From an uncultured Pelagibacteraceae bacterium (GTDB lineage Bacteria; Pseudomonadota; Alphaproteobacteria; Pelagibacterales; Pelagibacteraceae): a stretch of DNA of 64,000 nt. Position numbers and translations under genes: made by a program. Positions 29,187 through 38,094 of the stretch are shown piece after piece. How positions within the stretch are numbered: position 1 is the first letter of the stretch; every line of letters starts with the position of its first letter. Under the pieces are notes generated by a model that saw only the letters and a list, made by a program, of their open reading frames with translations, was not told where the DNA came from and searched no databases. The stretch is from contig CACENW010000001.1 in assembly GCA_902560805.1 (NCBI GenBank), positions 1 to 64,000 on the forward strand, in the 5' to 3' direction.

Positions 29187-31727
29187 TCAATTTTCTAAAG
29201 ATTTTATATTTATAAACTTATTTGGTAAATTTTTGTTATTTTTCTTTATTTCTCTGAAGAAATTCCAAGCGAGTACAAGGATTGTACTTTTGTTATTTTT
29301 TATCTTGTTTTTTGAATATATTGGGATATTAACTCCTGGTACGTATTTATTTTGCTTCAACTTATTATCTTCTATTATGAAGTCTATTTCTTCAGAAATA
29401 CCAAAGAAATTTAGAGCAGTTGTTGCTTTAGCTGGAGCCCCGTAACCAATAATGCTATTTGATTTATTCTTTAAATTTTTAATATTATTTAGGACGTTTT
29501 TTTTTATTTTTAATATTTTATTTGCAAAAACTTTGTAAGTTGCGAATTTCTTTATCCCATAATTTTCTTCAATTCTTAATAAATTTGAGACACTTTTGTC
29601 TATTTTTTTATCTAAGTTTTTAGAGACATATATTCTTAAAGAGCCTCCATGGGTATCAATTTCTTCGGCTTTATAAATTTTACCACCTAAATTATCAAAG
29701 AAATTTTTTATACTCGTCAATGACCAATAATTATAATGTTCATGATATATATTATCAAAAGTTAAATCTTTTAAAGTTCTCAGCAAATATTGAACTTCAA
29801 TAACAACTGTTCCGTTTTTAGACAATAGTTTTAATATACATTCACCCATTTCTTTTAAATTATCTGAATGAGCGAATACATTTGAAGCAAGAATTAAATC
29901 TGCTTTATTTTTAATTTTTTTTAAGGATTTTAAGTTTAAGAAATGATTAAGAGTTTTAATGCCTTTTTTATTAGAAATTTTACATAAATTTTTTGCAGGT
30001 TCTACGCCTAATAATTTTTTGATTCCTAATTTCTTAAATGGTAATAAGCCTACTCCATCGTTACTACCAATATCAATTATGTGAGATTGCTTATCTAATT
30101 TAAATTCTTTAACATATTTTTTTGCTGCTTGGTCAAAATGTGATCTAAAAGATTTTGATGTAGAAGATAAATAATAATAATTACTAAACATTTTCTTTGG
30201 ATTCACTGAGACAGATAATTGAACGTTATAACAATTTGAACAGAAGTTTAATTCTAAAGGATATTTATCATATTTTGTTTTTTTATTTTTAACTAAGTTG
30301 TTGGCTAGAGGCTGAAAGCCTAATGAAAGTATTCTTTTCAAATTTTTACTTCCACAACATCTGCAATCAAATTTATATGAATACAATAAATTTTTTCTTA
30401 TATCGTTATCAACCAATTGATAAGGCATGGTGTGAGTAATACCGTAATTTTTATGCTCTCTTTCCCCTCTAACTAAATTTAAAAAAATTGAATTTTTAGT
30501 GAAGACCATTGCATGCGCTACATTTGGTTTTGTAACAATTAAATCTCCTTCATTTACAACATGTGTAACGATCTCTGAGTTTTTGGAGATTAAATCCTTA
30601 TACAAACTTATAAATTGCCCTTTAACCAAAAGACATTTTTGTTCTTGTACTGGATGAAAATGATTTGCTCTAACTGTACCCTTTTTTGATTCAATATAAC
30701 CTATCAAATTAATTGGTTCTGGAAGTTCATAATTACTTATTTTTCCCCTAATATCGATATATTCGTTTTGACCTTTAAAAATATGCTCCAAGTTATTTTC
30801 ATTTTTTTCAAATTTCCAGTTTTCAACCATTTCTTTTACAGAATTTTCTAAATTATATAAAAATTTAAAACCTGTTTTTAAAAGTTTTTTATTTGATAAT
30901 GTGTATCCTAAATTTGGAGTCTCATCTTTAGTAACAATTAATTTTATCTTTGGATTAATTTTTTTGCAAAGTTCAGCTACTTTTTTAACTGTTGTTTGTT
31001 CTTTAACTAAATGAAAAGTTTGATTTTTAATTTCTTTATTTTCCTCAACAAACTTCATGCATCTTACGACATCTATTATTGAAACTAAGCTTTTTAATTG
31101 TTTTCCGCCTGAAAATAATTTTATTACTCCATCTTGAGATGTGATCTTCGAAAATAAATTAGGCATAATGTTTATTCTCATTGTATCAAGAGAATATCCA
31201 TAAACTGAACCAAGACGTAATATCACATAATTTTGATGATTTTTTTTTATGTCAACTTCGTTTTGACTTTTACTTTTTGCATACATTAAAACAGGTTTAG
31301 TTTTCTCTTCCTCTTTAATATTTTTTTTTGCCTTTTTTAAACCTTCAAAAACCACATGAGTTGATGGAAATATTAATTTACATTTTTTAGATATCGAATT
31401 TACAACATTATTTGTTCCTTCAATTGCTATAGATCTAATCCTTTCATCAAGTTCTGAATTAGCTTCAGTTTTTACATATGCAACATCTGTCACTCCAGCT
31501 AGATGATGGACAACATCTGCGTCTTTTAAGTGTTTTTTCAAAAAATCTTTATCAAGAATATGGCCTTGGAAGAACTCAATATTCCATTTCTTCAACTGAT
31601 TTATTCGTTCTGAAACAAACCTATTGTCAATAGCTACGATTTTATTTTTCCAACTTTCGCCCGAATATATTCTCGAAAGCTCTGTACCAAGATAACCTAG
31701 AGCTCCCAATATAACTATTTTTTTCAT
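29187..31727 (-). CDS. three-domain fusion: SDR epimerase/dehydratase + cupin + sugar C-methyltransferase
   Basis: One continuous 846-residue frame with three enzyme-like parts. Residues 1-310 form an extended short-chain dehydrogenase: GALGYLG at 8-14 binds the nucleotide and YAKSK at 149-153 is the catalytic Tyr/Lys pair. Residues about 320-450 form a cupin with NHFHP at 355-359 and a late NVAHAM, like sugar 3,4-ketoisomerases or WbdB/FdtA-type proteins. Residues 452-846 resemble sugar C-methyltransferases (NovU/TylC3 type): a CRCCG...CSNC zinc-binding module, SAM motif IDIGSNDGVG at 551-560 and a GYGAPAKA segment in the C-terminal module. A nucleotide-sugar branched-sugar pathway is the best inference; the substrate is unknown. 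The family 2 glycosyltransferase gene ends 3 bases upstream. Confidence 0.8.
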   Translation of the reverse strand: MKKIVILGALGYLGTELSRIYSGESWKNKIVAIDNRFVSERINQLKKWNIEFFQGHILDKDFLKKHLKDADVVHHLAGVTDVAYVKTEANSELDERIRSIAIEGTNNVVNSISKKCKLIFPSTHVVFEGLKKAKKNIKEEEKTKPVLMYAKSKSQNEVDIKKNHQNYVILRLGSVYGYSLDTMRINIMPNLFSKITSQDGVIKLFSGGKQLKSLVSIIDVVRCMKFVEENKEIKNQTFHLVKEQTTVKKVAELCKKINPKIKLIVTKDETPNLGYTLSNKKLLKTGFKFLYNLENSVKEMVENWKFEKNENNLEHIFKGQNEYIDIRGKISNYELPEPINLIGYIESKKGTVRANHFHPVQEQKCLLVKGQFISLYKDLISKNSEIVTHVVNEGDLIVTKPNVAHAMVFTKNSIFLNLVRGEREHKNYGITHTMPYQLVDNDIRKNLLYSYKFDCRCCGSKNLKRILSLGFQPLANNLVKNKKTKYDKYPLELNFCSNCYNVQLSVSVNPKKMFSNYYYLSSTSKSFRSHFDQAAKKYVKEFKLDKQSHIIDIGSNDGVGLLPFKKLGIKKLLGVEPAKNLCKISNKKGIKTLNHFLNLKSLKKIKNKADLILASNVFAHSDNLKEMGECILKLLSKNGTVVIEVQYLLRTLKDLTFDNIYHEHYNYWSLTSIKNFFDNLGGKIYKAEEIDTHGGSLRIYVSKNLDKKIDKSVSNLLRIEENYGIKKFATYKVFANKILKIKKNVLNNIKNLKNKSNSIIGYGAPAKATTALNFFGISEEIDFIIEDNKLKQNKYVPGVNIPIYSKNKIKNNKSTILVLAWNFFREIKKNNKNLPNKFINIKSLEN

Positions 31728-31730
31728 AAA

Positions 31731-32432
31731 TTAAATAAATCTCCCAATTACTATTTGATAAATAACAGAAAATATATGGTAGAATTTAATTTTTTTTCCT
31801 TCATCATGTGTTCTTCCATTGTAATTTATAGGAACTTCATAAAATGTTTTTCCTTTTTTTACAACTTTACACAAAATTTCAGCATGTTGTTCAAAACCAT
31901 TTGATTTTAAATTATTATAATCAAGAAGTTCTCTTTTAAAACAAGCATAACAAGAATAAACATCTGTAAAAGTAGTTTGATAAAATAAGTTAAAAATAAA
32001 CGTTATGCAGATATTTCCAATTTTATTAAAAAAATGATGTGATCTTGTATAATCAGCGTAATTAAATCTTGATCCAATAATTAAATCAGGTGAAAACTTG
32101 TTTATTAAATTAACAAATTTATTAAAATCTTGTGGGTCATATTCCAAATCTGCATCTTGAAATGTAATATATTTTCCATTGGCTTTTTCTAAAGCACTTT
32201 TTACTGCATTTCCTTTGCCTTTATTTTGCAAATTGTTAATTAAAACATCAAAATTATTTTGATTTTCTTTGAGAATTTTTAATGTGTCGTCTTTTGATCC
32301 ATCATTTACAACTATAATTTCTATTGTCTGAATCGCTTGTTTTAACTTTGCAAGACTAATTAAAACATCTTTAATTGTCTTCTCCTCGTTATAAACAGGT
32401 ACTATTATAGTTAGTAATTTTTCTTCATTCAT
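31731..32432 (-). CDS. glycosyltransferase family 2 (polyprenyl-phosphate sugar synthase type)
   Basis: A 233-residue GT-A enzyme without membrane helices, resembling dolichol-phosphate mannose synthases. It begins LTIIVPVYNEEKTI, with VVNDGSKDDT near residue 40 and DADLEYDPQDF near residue 93 for metal/nucleotide binding, followed by the GSRF and DVYSCYACFKRE segments typical of that subgroup. It probably charges a lipid phosphate carrier or a glycan. It lies 3 bases upstream of the 846-residue fusion, so both are likely used on the same sugar structure. A terminator-like hairpin for the opposite strand lies upstream. Confidence 0.85.
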   Translation of the reverse strand: MNEEKLLTIIVPVYNEEKTIKDVLISLAKLKQAIQTIEIIVVNDGSKDDTLKILKENQNNFDVLINNLQNKGKGNAVKSALEKANGKYITFQDADLEYDPQDFNKFVNLINKFSPDLIIGSRFNYADYTRSHHFFNKIGNICITFIFNLFYQTTFTDVYSCYACFKRELLDYNNLKSNGFEQHAEILCKVVKKGKTFYEVPINYNGRTHDEGKKIKFYHIFSVIYQIVIGRFI

Positions 32433-32528
32433 AGATATCTGTTAATAGTACATTACATGGAAATAACAATTATAAATACAATTATTACGTGTTTAATTAA
32501 TTAGGAAGAATCAGCTATAAGAGATTAT

Positions 32529-32563
32529 GAGGTGATGGAGGGAGACTGAAGTCACCTCTTTTT
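32529..32563 (+). terminator. terminator-like hairpin with T tract on the plus strand
   Basis: A 7-bp perfect stem (GAGGTGA at 32529-32535, TCACCTC at 32552-32558) with a 16-base loop is followed by TTTTTATTTT. This is a factor-independent terminator shape for plus-strand transcription, yet no plus-strand gene precedes it; genes on both sides are on the minus strand. It may end an unannotated small RNA in 32433-32563. Confidence 0.45.
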
Positions 32564-32963
32564 ATTTTAGAGCTTTCCTTACTTTTTCTACGATAATTTT
32601 TAGAGCTGTTTTTGAGTATTTTTTTTCTTTAACAACCCATACAGATAATGGCCATGAAATATCTTTTTTACTTCTTGCAATAATATGTAAGTGCAACTGT
32701 GGAATGATATTTCCAATTTTTTCTACATTGAGTTTTGAAGTTTTAAACAATTTTTTCATTTTTTTGCTTACAAAAATAATTTCTTTCATCAACAAAATTT
32801 GATCTTTAGAATTAAGATCGCTCATATCAGTAATCTTATTTTTTTTAGGAATTAGAATTACCCATGGAAATTTAGAATTATCGTTTAATCTAATAGTGCA
32901 TAATTTAAGATCTGTTATATGATGTGAAGACTTTAAAAATCTTCTATTCAATTTAAATGACAT
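32562..32963 (-). CDS. HIT family protein
   Basis: Small histidine-triad fold protein of 133 residues. The motif reads QLHLHIIARSKKD (about residues 89-101): the first histidine of the classic H-x-H-x-H triad is replaced by glutamine, as in a known HIT subgroup, while the catalytic central histidine is kept. Such proteins hydrolyse or transfer nucleotidyl groups on small phosphoramidates or dinucleotides; the substrate is unknown. It lies 2 bases downstream of the TauE-type permease gene. Its stop codon overlaps the T tract of a plus-strand hairpin. Confidence 0.85.
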   Translation of the reverse strand: MSFKLNRRFLKSSHHITDLKLCTIRLNDNSKFPWVILIPKKNKITDMSDLNSKDQILLMKEIIFVSKKMKKLFKTSKLNVEKIGNIIPQLHLHIIARSKKDISWPLSVWVVKEKKYSKTALKIIVEKVRKALK

Positions 32964-32965
32964 AC

Positions 32966-33751
32966 TTATAATTTTGTATATTCATAGAAAAACTTAATTG
33001 CTACGATTATTAAGAAAATACCAAGTAATTTGCTAATTTTATTTTTATCAATTTTGTGAGCTGTTCTTGCTCCTAGTCTTGCCATAAAAGTTGTAATAGG
33101 AATAAAGATTAAAAAAGCTGGCACATTTAAAAATCCAATACTAAATGGTAAATTTGTTTTTAAATAACTTCCTGAAATAAAAAAACCTGTAGCTCCAAAT
33201 AGTGCAATTAAAAAACCAATTGCTGCAGCACTACCAATTGCTTTATTAATTGAATAACCAAAAAATTTAAGGATTGGTACATTCATAACAGCACCACCTA
33301 TGCCTGTTATAGCTGAAATAAATCCAACAATCGAACCAAGTATTATTTTTAAATATAATTTCATTTCAGATATTACGTTTTGTTCTTTTTCTTTAATCGT
33401 AAGTAAATAAATTCCTAAAAGGAAGATTACGATTGCAAAAAAAAGTACTAAAGATTTAGTTTTGAAAGTTGCAGCAAATATTGTTCCCAAAACAACTCCT
33501 GCAACTACAAAAATACCATAGCTTTTAACCACATTAAAATCCACTGAATTAAATTTATGGTGGGTTAAAACTGAAACTATTGATGTTGGAATTATTATTG
33601 CAAAAGAAGTTCCTACTGCTAAATGCATTATATAAGCTTGATCAATTCCAAGTTTGCCAAATATGTAATAAAGAAACGGAACAGTTATTATACCGCCACC
33701 AATACCAAAAAGACCAGCTACAAATCCAACCGGAATTGCAGTCAAACCCAT
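32966..33751 (-). CDS. TauE/SafE family membrane permease
   Basis: Polytopic inner-membrane protein of about 8 helices with the repeated motif of the family: GFVAGLFGIGGGIITVPFL near the N-terminus and GFISAITGIGGAVMNVPIL near residue 138. Members export sulfite, sulfoacetate or related organosulfonates, or import unknown anions. With the ATG at 33751 the first helix is short; the frame stays open upstream to about 33800 and encodes further hydrophobic residues (EYIYIVLL), so a non-ATG upstream start is possible. It sits between dusA and the HIT gene. Confidence 0.82.
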   Translation of the reverse strand: MGLTAIPVGFVAGLFGIGGGIITVPFLYYIFGKLGIDQAYIMHLAVGTSFAIIIPTSIVSVLTHHKFNSVDFNVVKSYGIFVVAGVVLGTIFAATFKTKSLVLFFAIVIFLLGIYLLTIKEKEQNVISEMKLYLKIILGSIVGFISAITGIGGAVMNVPILKFFGYSINKAIGSAAAIGFLIALFGATGFFISGSYLKTNLPFSIGFLNVPAFLIFIPITTFMARLGARTAHKIDKNKISKLLGIFLIIVAIKFFYEYTKL

Positions 33752-33791
33752 TAATAAAACTATATAGATATATTCATTTGCTAAGATTGAA

Positions 33792-34784
33792 CTAAGCAGA
33801 TTGACCTTCTCTCATGTCAACATTGTTGTATTTAATTTTATCCATTATATGATCAATTTTTTTTACATCAGCATCTCTCACGCACATATTTTCACTTAAA
33901 TATCTTTTCCAATGACTAGCTCCTGATTGGCCGTGAAACAAACCTAATGTATGTCTCATGATTTGGTTTAATCTAGTTCCTTTTTTTAGTTCATCTTTTA
34001 CATATGGAATTAACTGTTCAATAACGTCTTGCCTACTTGGAACATCCTTATTATTAAAAATTTCTCTTTCAATGTCTGCTAACAAATAAGGTGTATGATA
34101 AGCAGCTCTTCCGATCATAACTCCATCTGTTTTTTCTAGATGATGTTTGATATGATCAACAGAGGTTATTCCTCCATTTATTATTATTTCCTCATTTGGA
34201 AAATCTTCTTTTAATTTATAAACAAACTCATATTTTAAAGGTGGAATGTTTAGGTTTTGTTTAGGTGTAAACTTACCAAGCATAGCCTTCCTTGCATGAA
34301 TGATAAAAGTTTTAACACCAGTAGATTTAAGAGTACATATAAAATTGTGTAAGTTTTCATAATCTTCTATGTTGTCATATCCAATTCTAGTTTTTATAGT
34401 TACAGGTAAGGTAGTTTTTGATTGCATTTCAGTTAAACAATCTGCAACTAAATTGGGTTCTTTCATTAAACAAGCACCAAATCGATTTTTTTCTACTTTT
34501 CTACTTGGACAACCTAAATTTAAATTGATTTCATCATAACCAAAGTCTTCCCCAACTTTTGTTGCCTCTGCAAGTAACTTGGGTGAAGATCCACCTAATT
34601 GAAGAGCTACAGGTTTTTCATTAATATTAAATTCTAGTAATTTATTTCTGTCACCTCTATTAATTGCTTCATCAACAACCATTTCTGTATACAGAAGTAT
34701 ATTTTTGGATATTAGTCTTAAAAAATATCGTTCATGACGATCTGTACAGTCCATCATAGGGGCAACTGATACTAACCTATTCAT
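33792..34784 (-). CDS. dusA: tRNA-dihydrouridine synthase A
   Basis: FMN enzyme reducing uridines in the tRNA D-loop. The opening VAPMMDCTDRHERYFLRLIS is specific to the DusA branch, NLNLGCPSRKVEKNRFGACLM near residue 87 holds the catalytic cysteine, and INGGI and MIGRAAYHTPYL form the flavin phosphate site. The length of 330 residues is normal. It is 24 bases downstream of rpoZ and probably shares its transcript. Confidence 0.95.
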   Translation of the reverse strand: MNRLVSVAPMMDCTDRHERYFLRLISKNILLYTEMVVDEAINRGDRNKLLEFNINEKPVALQLGGSSPKLLAEATKVGEDFGYDEINLNLGCPSRKVEKNRFGACLMKEPNLVADCLTEMQSKTTLPVTIKTRIGYDNIEDYENLHNFICTLKSTGVKTFIIHARKAMLGKFTPKQNLNIPPLKYEFVYKLKEDFPNEEIIINGGITSVDHIKHHLEKTDGVMIGRAAYHTPYLLADIEREIFNNKDVPSRQDVIEQLIPYVKDELKKGTRLNQIMRHTLGLFHGQSGASHWKRYLSENMCVRDADVKKIDHIMDKIKYNNVDMREGQSA

Positions 34785-34808
34785 AAACTAAGACTTTATA
34801 TTATTTTT

Positions 34809-35345
34809 TTATGAGTTTGAAGCTTCTGGATCTTCTGAAGCAACATCAGCTTCTTGATTTTCTGATTCTGAAACTTCATTTAGTGAAACTTCACCCTGTT
34901 CGTTCATAGTCTCTTGACCAACTGAAGAATCGACTTCAGGTGTAGCTGTTTCGGACAATTCAGCTAAATCTTCTTTAGATACTTGAATTTTTTCTGGAGT
35001 TTTTCTAGCTCTTTTAGATGGTAAGATTGGAGTTCCACTTTTTGAAATTTCGCCTTTATAAAGATTTTCAAAATCGTCGCCTATATCTTCATCATCTTCT
35101 ACACCATCATCAACTTGCTCAACATGTTTTCTAAGTTTGTAAACAGCGCTTTCAGTTAAATCAGATACTTTAATTTTCTCTTCAGCAATTTCTCTTAAAG
35201 ATATCACTGTATTTTTATCGTTGTCCCTATCAATTGTTGGTTCTAAACCAGCATTAAGTTGAGTAGCTCTTTCCTTAGCTACTAAAACTAATTCATAAGG
35301 ACTATCTACTTTATCAATACAATCTTCAACGGTAACTCTAGCCAT
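34809..35345 (-). CDS. rpoZ: RNA polymerase omega subunit with long acidic C-terminal extension
   Basis: Residues 1-75 are a normal omega subunit: [20 protein letters not shown], then [10 protein letters not shown] and [11 protein letters not shown], the segment that clamps the beta' subunit. Residues from about 78 to 178 form a low-complexity tail rich in Asp, Glu and Ser with one basic patch ([11 protein letters not shown] near residue 110), making the protein about twice the length of E. coli omega. The tail is probably disordered; whether it binds anything is unknown. dusA follows 24 bases downstream. Confidence 0.92.
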   Translation of the reverse strand: MARVTVEDCIDKVDSPYELVLVAKERATQLNAGLEPTIDRDNDKNTVISLREIAEEKIKVSDLTESAVYKLRKHVEQVDDGVEDDEDIGDDFENLYKGEISKSGTPILPSKRARKTPEKIQVSKEDLAELSETATPEVDSSVGQETMNEQGEVSLNEVSESENQEADVASEDPEASNS

Positions 35346-35388
35346 GGCCGGTTATTTATACCTGAGGGTAAAAAAAATCAAGCGTTTT

Positions 35389-36597
35389 CTATATATAAAT
35401 GGGATTTAGCTTTTTTCTTGTTAAAAATAACAGGGCCAAAGAAGAGAATATATAAATCGCAGAAACAACGGCAATTTTTTCAATTGAAAAACCAATGTCA
35501 ATCAAAACTCCAAATAAAGCAGTTCCAAATGCTGTAGAAAATACCATTAACGCAGTAGTTAAAGCTTTAATTGATCCAATATGTTTCACTCCATAAATTT
35601 CCGCCCAAGTAGCTGAACCTAATACGTTGGCAAATCCATTAGAGACTCCAATCAATCCAAGAAACACAAATGCTGTAACAGGTGAATCAAACAAAATAAT
35701 TACAAATGTAGATAACAATAATGGAATATTCATATAAATTAATAATTTTCTACTACTAAATTTATCTATCAATGGACCAGCTAATAACAATGTTGAAACT
35801 GTGAAAACGGAATAAGACATGAATGATTGAGCAATAGTAAATTCACCCCAACCTTTTGAGCTAGTCACATACGACTGATAAACAAAAACCCCTGTTGCAA
35901 TCCAAGGCATAGCAAGCATGTTTGAACTAATTACATAAAACCTATAATCTTTTAAAACTTCTAGTCTTGTCCATTGCTTAATATTTTTATCTACTTGCTT
36001 TTGGTTATTGTCTATTTCTCTTGAATCTAAACTTAAGTTTTTAATTAAAAAATAGGAAACTATTGGTAAAACTAAGATTACAATAATTGAAATTATTACC
36101 CAAATGTTTTGCCAAGCATATAAAGTTAATAAATAAACAGTCAAAACAGGTAAAATAAATTCACCACAAGACAATCCAAACCAACCTGCACTAAGAGCTT
36201 TGCCTCTTGATTTGGTAAAGTATCTTGAAATTGTAGTACTTGCAGTGTGAGACATCATTCCTTGACCTGAAAATCTCATTAAAAATATTGCTACAAATAA
36301 AAATGGTATTGAATATATTTTAGAAAAGAAAAAACATGCAAAAGCTAAAAGCAAGATTACAAATAGAGAAAATTTAAATACATTTACATCGTCAATTTTT
36401 TTTCCTAACCATATAAAAATAATACTACTAAGTAATGTGGCAGAAGCAAAAATTGAGCCAAATTGTCCATGAGTAATAGACAAGGCATCTCTTATGCTAG
36501 AATTAAAAAGTCCAAGAAAAAAACTCTGTCCAAAACTAGAAAAAAATGTAAAAATAAAACCAAATACAATTACTTTTAAACTTAAACTTTTAAACAT
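35389..36597 (-). CDS. MFS transporter
   Basis: About 12 predicted membrane helices in 402 residues, with a central polar loop (about residues 190-205) separating two six-helix halves, as in the major facilitator superfamily. The loop between helices 2 and 3 reads WLGKKIDDVN, a degenerate form of the MFS G-x-x-x-D-R motif. No substrate can be inferred. Only 11 bases separate its start codon from that of the divergent dehydrogenase gene, so the two promoters must overlap coding sequence or each other. Confidence 0.82.
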   Translation of the reverse strand: MFKSLSLKVIVFGFIFTFFSSFGQSFFLGLFNSSIRDALSITHGQFGSIFASATLLSSIIFIWLGKKIDDVNVFKFSLFVILLLAFACFFFSKIYSIPFLFVAIFLMRFSGQGMMSHTASTTISRYFTKSRGKALSAGWFGLSCGEFILPVLTVYLLTLYAWQNIWVIISIIVILVLPIVSYFLIKNLSLDSREIDNNQKQVDKNIKQWTRLEVLKDYRFYVISSNMLAMPWIATGVFVYQSYVTSSKGWGEFTIAQSFMSYSVFTVSTLLLAGPLIDKFSSRKLLIYMNIPLLLSTFVIILFDSPVTAFVFLGLIGVSNGFANVLGSATWAEIYGVKHIGSIKALTTALMVFSTAFGTALFGVLIDIGFSIEKIAVVSAIYIFSSLALLFLTRKKLNPIYI

Positions 36598-36608
36598 AGA
36601 AAAAAATT

Positions 36609-37484
36609 ATGACTTGTAATGTTGCTTTCATAGGTCTTGGGGTTATGGGCTACCCAATGGCTGGTTATATATCAAAAGCCGGACACAATGTAACTGTTTT
36701 TAATAGAACAAAATCTAAAGCTGAAAAATGGATTAGCGAATATAAAGGTAAAATGGCAGATACTCCTGCTCAAGCAGCAGAAGGTGCAGATTTTATTTTT
36801 ACATGCGTTGGTAATGACAATGATCTAAGAGAAGTAGCAACAGGCGAGAACGGATTATTTAAAACAGCAAAAGCTGGATCAATTTTTATTGATAATTCAA
36901 CTGTATCTGCTGAGGTTTCTAGACAGTTAAATAAAGAAGCAAATGAAAAAGGATTTAGTTTTTTAGATGCACCTATTTCTGGAGGACAAGCTGGTGCTGA
37001 AGGCGGAATACTAACGGTTATGGTGGGCGGTGATGAAGAGGTATTTAAAAAGGCTGAACCTGTAATTGATTGTTATAGCAAAAAGGTAAAACTAATTGGT
37101 CCATGTGGTAGTGGACAACTTACAAAAATGATGAATCAAATGTGTATTGCTGGAACAGTACAAGGTTTGTCTGAGGCAATTAACTTTGGAATAAATGCAG
37201 GATTAGATATGGATAAAGTTATGGAAACAATATCTAAAGGCGCAGCTCAATCATGGCAAATGGAAAATAGATATCGAACTATGACGGATGATAAATTTGA
37301 TTATGGTTTTGCAATAGATTGGATGAGAAAAGATTTGGCAATTGTTATTGAAGAAGCGAAAAGAAATGGTTCACCGGTTCCAATTACTGAAATTATTGAT
37401 GGTTATTATGCTGAGGTTCAAGAAATGGGTGGTAATCGTTGGGATAGCTCAGGTTTAATTGCTAGATTAAAGAAGAAAAAATAA
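36609..37484 (+). CDS. beta-hydroxyacid dehydrogenase (3-hydroxyisobutyrate / tartronate semialdehyde reductase type)
   Basis: NAD(P)-dependent enzyme of the 6-phosphogluconate-dehydrogenase-like family. FIGLGVMGYPMAGYI at residues 8-22 is the dinucleotide fold, DAPISGGQAGAEGG near residue 120 is the substrate loop, and GQLTKMMNQM near residue 170 contains the catalytic lysine. The length of 291 residues is typical. Substrate choice between 3-hydroxyisobutyrate, tartronate semialdehyde, succinic semialdehyde or others cannot be settled. It is followed after 4 bases by a PNPOx-like gene and a small membrane protein gene. Confidence 0.88.
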   Translation: MTCNVAFIGLGVMGYPMAGYISKAGHNVTVFNRTKSKAEKWISEYKGKMADTPAQAAEGADFIFTCVGNDNDLREVATGENGLFKTAKAGSIFIDNSTVSAEVSRQLNKEANEKGFSFLDAPISGGQAGAEGGILTVMVGGDEEVFKKAEPVIDCYSKKVKLIGPCGSGQLTKMMNQMCIAGTVQGLSEAINFGINAGLDMDKVMETISKGAAQSWQMENRYRTMTDDKFDYGFAIDWMRKDLAIVIEEAKRNGSPVPITEIIDGYYAEVQEMGGNRWDSSGLIARLKKKK

Positions 37485-37488
37485 TTTC

Positions 37489-38094
37489 GTGACTGATACA
37501 GTTCCTTATTACGAGGACTTTACAGAGATCAAAAAAAAAATTTGGTCGATGTTAGATAATGCTGTTAAAGACAGGAGTTCTCCTTTTAGAATACCAGTAT
37601 TTATTTGTGGGGATCAATCTGATTTAGATGGAAGAATTGTAGTTTTAAGAAAATCAGACCAGTCAAATAATCTAGTACAATATCATAGCGATATTAGATC
37701 AGATAAAATTGAAAAATTGAAAGCAAATAAAAATGCTGCAATGTTGTTTTATGATAAAGATGAAAAAATACAAGTTAGATTAAAAGTAGAATGTATAATC
37801 AATCATAATAATAACGTAACAAAAGAATCTTGGTCTAAAACACAGCATATAAGTAGAAAATGTTATTTGGTTGATAATGGACCTGGAACTGAATCAGATC
37901 TACCAACCTCTGGACTTAAACCAGAATTAGATAATTTTGATTATACAAAAGAACAAAGTGAAGAGGGTTATAAAAACTTTACTGTTATTCAATGTAAAAT
38001 CAAATCTATAGAATGGCTTTATTTGGCAGCTAAAGGCCACCGAAGAGCAAAATTAAATTTGGAAAACAATAAAGACACCTGGTTAGTTCCATAG
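37489..38094 (+). CDS. pyridoxamine 5'-phosphate oxidase-like flavoprotein
   Basis: A 201-residue split-barrel FMN-binding protein of the PNPOx-like (Pyridox_oxase_2) group. GRIVVLRK followed by YHSDIRSDKIEKLKANK (about residues 48-85) and AAMLFYD match the FMN phosphate-binding region. The C-terminal SIEWLYLAAKGHRRAKL resembles the family's terminal strand. The start is GTG, 4 bases after the dehydrogenase gene. It may act on a vitamin B6 vitamer or another small substrate; true PdxH identity is not supported. Confidence 0.78.
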   Translation: MTDTVPYYEDFTEIKKKIWSMLDNAVKDRSSPFRIPVFICGDQSDLDGRIVVLRKSDQSNNLVQYHSDIRSDKIEKLKANKNAAMLFYDKDEKIQVRLKVECIINHNNNVTKESWSKTQHISRKCYLVDNGPGTESDLPTSGLKPELDNFDYTKEQSEEGYKNFTVIQCKIKSIEWLYLAAKGHRRAKLNLENNKDTWLVP

